This document shows, one piece after another, positions 61,184-64,000 of a DNA stretch of 64,000 nucleotides. The notes under the pieces are model-generated. The model was not told the origin of the DNA, did not search any database, and worked only from the letters and a program-made list of their open reading frames with translations. The number at the start of each line of letters is the position of its first letter. Position 1 is the stretch's first letter. The DNA is from Prevotellaceae bacterium (GTDB lineage Bacteria; Bacteroidota; Bacteroidia; Bacteroidales; Paludibacteraceae): positions 1 through 64,000 of the forward strand of contig JACJXK010000007.1 of the NCBI GenBank assembly GCA_020636675.1, in the 5' to 3' direction. The position numbers were made by a program, and so were the translations under genes.

Positions 61184-63646
61184 ATGATGCAAACAAATGC
61201 CCAATTGGAGCTGGCCAACGAACTGCTAAAACACACAGGGGCCAATCTTTTCCTGACAGGAAAGGCAGGAACAGGAAAAACCACATTTTTAAAGAATTTA
61301 CGGATACGATCTCCCAAAAGAATGGTTGTCGTTGCGCCAACAGGCGTAGCCGCCATCAATGCGGGCGGAATGACCATACATTCTTTCTTTCAACTCAGTT
61401 TCGGACCCTACGTGCCTGGCACTCCTATCGCAAAAGCAGAACTTTTCAAATTCAGGAAAGAAAAGATAAACATTATCCGGAGTCTGGATTTACTGGTCAT
61501 CGACGAGATTAGTATGGTTCGCGCGGACCTACTCGATTCCATTGACAATGTACTGCGGCACTTCCGCCGTTCTCAAGAACCTTTCGGCGGAGTACAACTA
61601 CTCATGATCGGCGACATCCAGCAACTCGCACCAGTAGTCAAAGACGAAGAATGGACCATACTGAAAGACTTTTATCAGACCCCATTCTTCTTCAGCAGTC
61701 TGGCTCTTCAGAAAACATCATACGCCTGCGTGGAGCTAAAAACGGTATATCGGCAAGCCGACGAACATTTCGTTTCGATACTCAACCACATTAGGGAAAA
61801 CAACGCAGACTCCAGCATACTGCAAGAGCTGAACAAAAGATATCAGGCAAACTTCAACCCAAGCGACGAGGAAGGTTATATCCGGCTCTCTACCCATAAC
61901 TTCCAAGCCCAAAACATAAACACGAAGAAGCTGTCTGACCTGAAGTCTAAAAGCCACTTCTTCGAGGCTAATATCACCGGCAATTTTCCCGAATATTCCT
62001 ACCCTACCGATGCCAAACTGGAGCTGAAGGTGGGAGCACAAGTCATGTTCATCAAGAACGACCAATCTCAGGAGAAGCGTTATTATAACGGAAAAATAGG
62101 GAAGATTTCGGAAATAAAAAGAGATGAAATCACCGTGATAGGGAATGACGACAAGATTCCCATTTCCGTTCTTCAAGACAAATGGGAAAATATGAAGTAT
62201 AGCATAAACCCGGAGACGAAAGAACTGGAAGAGACTGTCGACGGCACCTTCGAACAGTACCCTCTAAAAACGGCGTGGGCCATCACCGTCCACAAGAGCC
62301 AAGGGTTGACCTTCGACAAGGCCATAATCGACGCCCAGGCATCATTCACCCACGGACAGGTTTATGTGGCACTTAGCCGATGTAAAACGTTGGCGGGGCT
62401 GGTGCTCAGCTCTCCCATCACAAGCGACTCCATCAAACGAGACTCTCGGGTGGACTCTTTCAACCGGAATGCGAAAGAAAGGGAACCGAACAAGGAAGTC
62501 ATCGATAGCATGAAAAAAGATTACTTCACCAAACTTGTTCTAGAACAGTTCTCTTTCAAATATGCTATCGAAAGGTTTCTGGCTCTAAAGAGAATTGTTG
62601 ACGAAAGTTTTTGGAAACTTTATCCGGAGATTGCCAAACAATTCAAACTCGACGAACCTAGGTTGCAAAACGAAATAAAAGACATATCCTTAAAGTTCCA
62701 GCAACAGATGCTCTCCATCCTAAACGGATGCCTAGAGCCAGAATCGGACAGTTTTCTAAAAGAGAGGATTCAAAAAGGCGCAGAATATTTCAAGAACAAA
62801 TGCGATGAGATTCTGCAAAGCACAGCAGACAAGGCAGAAACAATAGAGACAGACAATAAAGAGATCCGAAAAAGTCTGAATGACGCACTATCCTTCTTGC
62901 AGACTGAGCTTAGGATAAAGAACCGCACACTTGAGAAATGCAAAGAAGGATTTTCCATCTCCGAATATCTAAGTGCCAAGGCAAAAGCGTCTTTGGAAGA
63001 CGAGAAACCTAGCGACACCGGTTCGAAGAAAAAAGAGAAGAAGGCTAAGGTACCGAAAGACGTCACCCATCCCGAACTATATGAGCAGCTAAAGTCTTGG
63101 AGAAACGAAACCGCAGGAAACTACGGGATGCCGGCCTATTTGGTCTTATCACAATCCGCCATCTTGGGCATCTCCAAACTCTTACCGCTCTCCTCTAAAG
63201 AACTCTTGATGGTGCCAGGAATTGGAAAACTCACAGCCAGCAAATACGGAACCGAGCTGTTAGAAATCGTAGAACAATGCATCCGTCAATATGGATACAA
63301 GAAAGACGAAAACGCCTTCTTGTCTTCTGACACCGACAAGGACGAGCAACCCAAAGAAAGCACCACAGCGACAACACTCCGTCTTTACAAAGAAGGCAAA
63401 AGCAAAGAAGAGATAGCCAAAGAGCGGGGACTGACAGAAGGAACCATAGAAACACACCTATTCAAAGGAGTGGAAATCGGTGAAGTTCCCATTGAAGCGG
63501 TAAGCAGCCGATTCAAGATAGACAAAATAAAATCTACATTTCAGGAGAATCCAGGCAAAGAGAATAAAGAGATAAAAGAGATTCTCGGCAACGATTATTC
63601 TTGGAGCGAAATCCGGTTCGCAAAAGAAGAGATGACGAAGAAATAA
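61184..63646 (+). CDS. PIF1-like helicase with HRDC and helix-turn-helix domains
   Basis: An 820-residue protein (start ATG 61184 or the next codon). The N-terminal 420 residues are a PIF1/RecD-type superfamily 1B helicase: Walker A LTGKAGTGKTTFLKNL (about 23-38), APTGVAAINAGG, Walker B LLVIDEISMV near 108, GDIQQLAPVV near 147, and the C-terminal TVHKSQGLTFDKAI and YVALSRCKTLAGLVL. A helical linker (430-620) leads to an HRDC domain (about 625-700, with PELYEQLKSWRNETAG and LMVPGIGKLTASKYG) and a C-terminal helix-turn-helix region (STTATTLRLYKEGKSKEEIAKERGLTEGTIE). HRDC and this HTH are otherwise typical of RecQ. Likely role in resolving DNA structures. Confidence 0.9.
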   Translation: MMQTNAQLELANELLKHTGANLFLTGKAGTGKTTFLKNLRIRSPKRMVVVAPTGVAAINAGGMTIHSFFQLSFGPYVPGTPIAKAELFKFRKEKINIIRSLDLLVIDEISMVRADLLDSIDNVLRHFRRSQEPFGGVQLLMIGDIQQLAPVVKDEEWTILKDFYQTPFFFSSLALQKTSYACVELKTVYRQADEHFVSILNHIRENNADSSILQELNKRYQANFNPSDEEGYIRLSTHNFQAQNINTKKLSDLKSKSHFFEANITGNFPEYSYPTDAKLELKVGAQVMFIKNDQSQEKRYYNGKIGKISEIKRDEITVIGNDDKIPISVLQDKWENMKYSINPETKELEETVDGTFEQYPLKTAWAITVHKSQGLTFDKAIIDAQASFTHGQVYVALSRCKTLAGLVLSSPITSDSIKRDSRVDSFNRNAKEREPNKEVIDSMKKDYFTKLVLEQFSFKYAIERFLALKRIVDESFWKLYPEIAKQFKLDEPRLQNEIKDISLKFQQQMLSILNGCLEPESDSFLKERIQKGAEYFKNKCDEILQSTADKAETIETDNKEIRKSLNDALSFLQTELRIKNRTLEKCKEGFSISEYLSAKAKASLEDEKPSDTGSKKKEKKAKVPKDVTHPELYEQLKSWRNETAGNYGMPAYLVLSQSAILGISKLLPLSSKELLMVPGIGKLTASKYGTELLEIVEQCIRQYGYKKDENAFLSSDTDKDEQPKESTTATTLRLYKEGKSKEEIAKERGLTEGTIETHLFKGVEIGEVPIEAVSSRFKIDKIKSTFQENPGKENKEIKEILGNDYSWSEIRFAKEEMTKK

Positions 63647-63669
63647 ACCGACGCAACAGGGGACATGAG

Positions 63670-63710
63670 AAGGCGGAGGCTCTGATTGTAACAATCCGAG
63701 CCTCCGCCTT
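63670..63710. terminator. Hairpin between the helicase and MarC genes
   Basis: AAGGCGGAGGCTC (63670-63682) and GAGCCTCCGCCTT (63698-63710) are perfect 13-base arms, extended inside by GATTG/CAATC after one mismatch. T tracts are short on both sides, but the stem is very stable and lies between convergent genes. Confidence 0.7.
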
Positions 63711-63725
63711 TATCGCATCGCAACA

Positions 63726-64000
63726 TCAATGACCTATCAGTATCCCGATGTTGGATGCAAACAATTTGACAGCCATCGCCAACAAAATGATGCCAAAGAA
63801 TTTTTTTATGATGTAGTTGATAGTCAACCCCATCCACTTTTCAATCTTGACCGCAGTCTTCAGCACAAACAGCACCACCAACATATTAAGGGTCAAAGCG
63901 ATGCAAATAACCCACAAAGAATATTCGGCACGCAATGAGATGAGCGTCGTGATAGAGCCAGGTCCTGCAATGAGTGGAAATGCTATCGGGATGACAGTGG
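63726..64000 (-). CDS. MarC-family membrane protein, C-terminal part (cut by window edge)
   Basis: The frame is open to the last base of the window; about 91 residues are visible. The segment IPIAFPLIAGPGSITTLI, which lies before the first in-frame start, is the conserved core of the MarC (UPF0056, NAAT-type) family of inner-membrane proteins with six helices. Three hydrophobic segments are visible, ending with FGIILLAMAVKLFASNIGILIGH. The transported substrate is not established; the old link to multiple antibiotic resistance is doubtful. It converges with the helicase gene. Confidence 0.88.
   Translation of the reverse strand, partial: TVIPIAFPLIAGPGSITTLISLRAEYSLWVICIALTLNMLVVLFVLKTAVKIEKWMGLTINYIIKKFFGIILLAMAVKLFASNIGILIGH

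Overview
The window looks like chromosomal DNA of a member of the order Bacteroidales (phylum Bacteroidota); the genus cannot be fixed from sequence alone. The signs are: a SusC/SusD pair with a surface glycan-binding lipoprotein; gldE, gldD and gldG homologues; Bacteroidota-type families (DUF3822, DUF2007, DUF3943, the AAA-ATPase/PD-(D/E)XK family, a PIF1-HRDC-HTH helicase, a 29-residue COX24/AURKAIP1-type protein beside HU); and many gene starts preceded by the Bacteroidota -7 promoter box TAnnTTTG, in two or three cases with a TTTG -33 box at the right distance. Shine-Dalgarno sites are weak, as is usual for this group.

Layout. 1-3.5 kb: end of lysA, a membrane glycosyltransferase, a DUF2007 protein, mazG and an HD-domain protein. 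3.7-5.3 kb: proS. 5.5-8.6 kb: an accessory AAA-ATPase/nuclease gene with a sharp internal change in GC content, then a secreted protein. 8.7-14.0 kb (minus strand): rpe-comEC, ribonuclease G, a tiny ribosome-type protein and HU. 14.3-23.5 kb (plus strand): ssb, gldE, gldD, gldG, a PH-domain protein, dnaN, a DnaQ-type exonuclease, a tRNA1(Val) methyltransferase and an amidohydrolase. 23.6-29.5 kb (minus strand): a GH94 phosphorylase, then DUF3822-rsmD-folB-ZIP transporter and a small exported protein. 29.9-36.6 kb (plus strand): a RecD-like helicase, a YwqK/MORN protein, mnmA, xseA-xseB and a DUF3943 protein. 36.6-40.3 kb (minus strand): a MscS channel gene that appears split by a frameshift, and a radical SAM/SPASM protein. 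40.4-43.0 kb: a cation efflux protein and NhaD. 43.1-47.7 kb (minus strand): parC, a TonB-C-terminal-domain protein, aroK and a ThiF-like protein, then tRNA-Leu(TAG). 48.0-54.8 kb (minus strand): susC-susD-glycan-binding lipoprotein, with no enzyme or regulator beside it. 55.8-64 kb: cysS, a FadL-type porin, a Ser/Tyr/Gly-rich secreted protein, prmA, the PIF1-HRDC helicase and the end of a MarC-family protein.

Most of the window is housekeeping: translation (proS, cysS, mnmA, rsmD, prmA, tRNA-Leu), replication and repair (ssb, dnaN, exonuclease, xseAB, parC, two helicases), cofactor and amino acid metabolism (lysA, aroK, folB, rpe) and envelope functions. Points worth a second look are the split MscS gene (one missing base would rejoin it), the mosaic AAA/nuclease gene, a promoter that runs straight into a terminator hairpin upstream of susC, interlocked divergent promoters, the enzyme-less SusCD locus, gldG without gldF, and the extreme-composition secreted protein. 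I found no CRISPR array, prophage, IS element or rRNA operon, and nothing that I can firmly call an undescribed multi-gene system.
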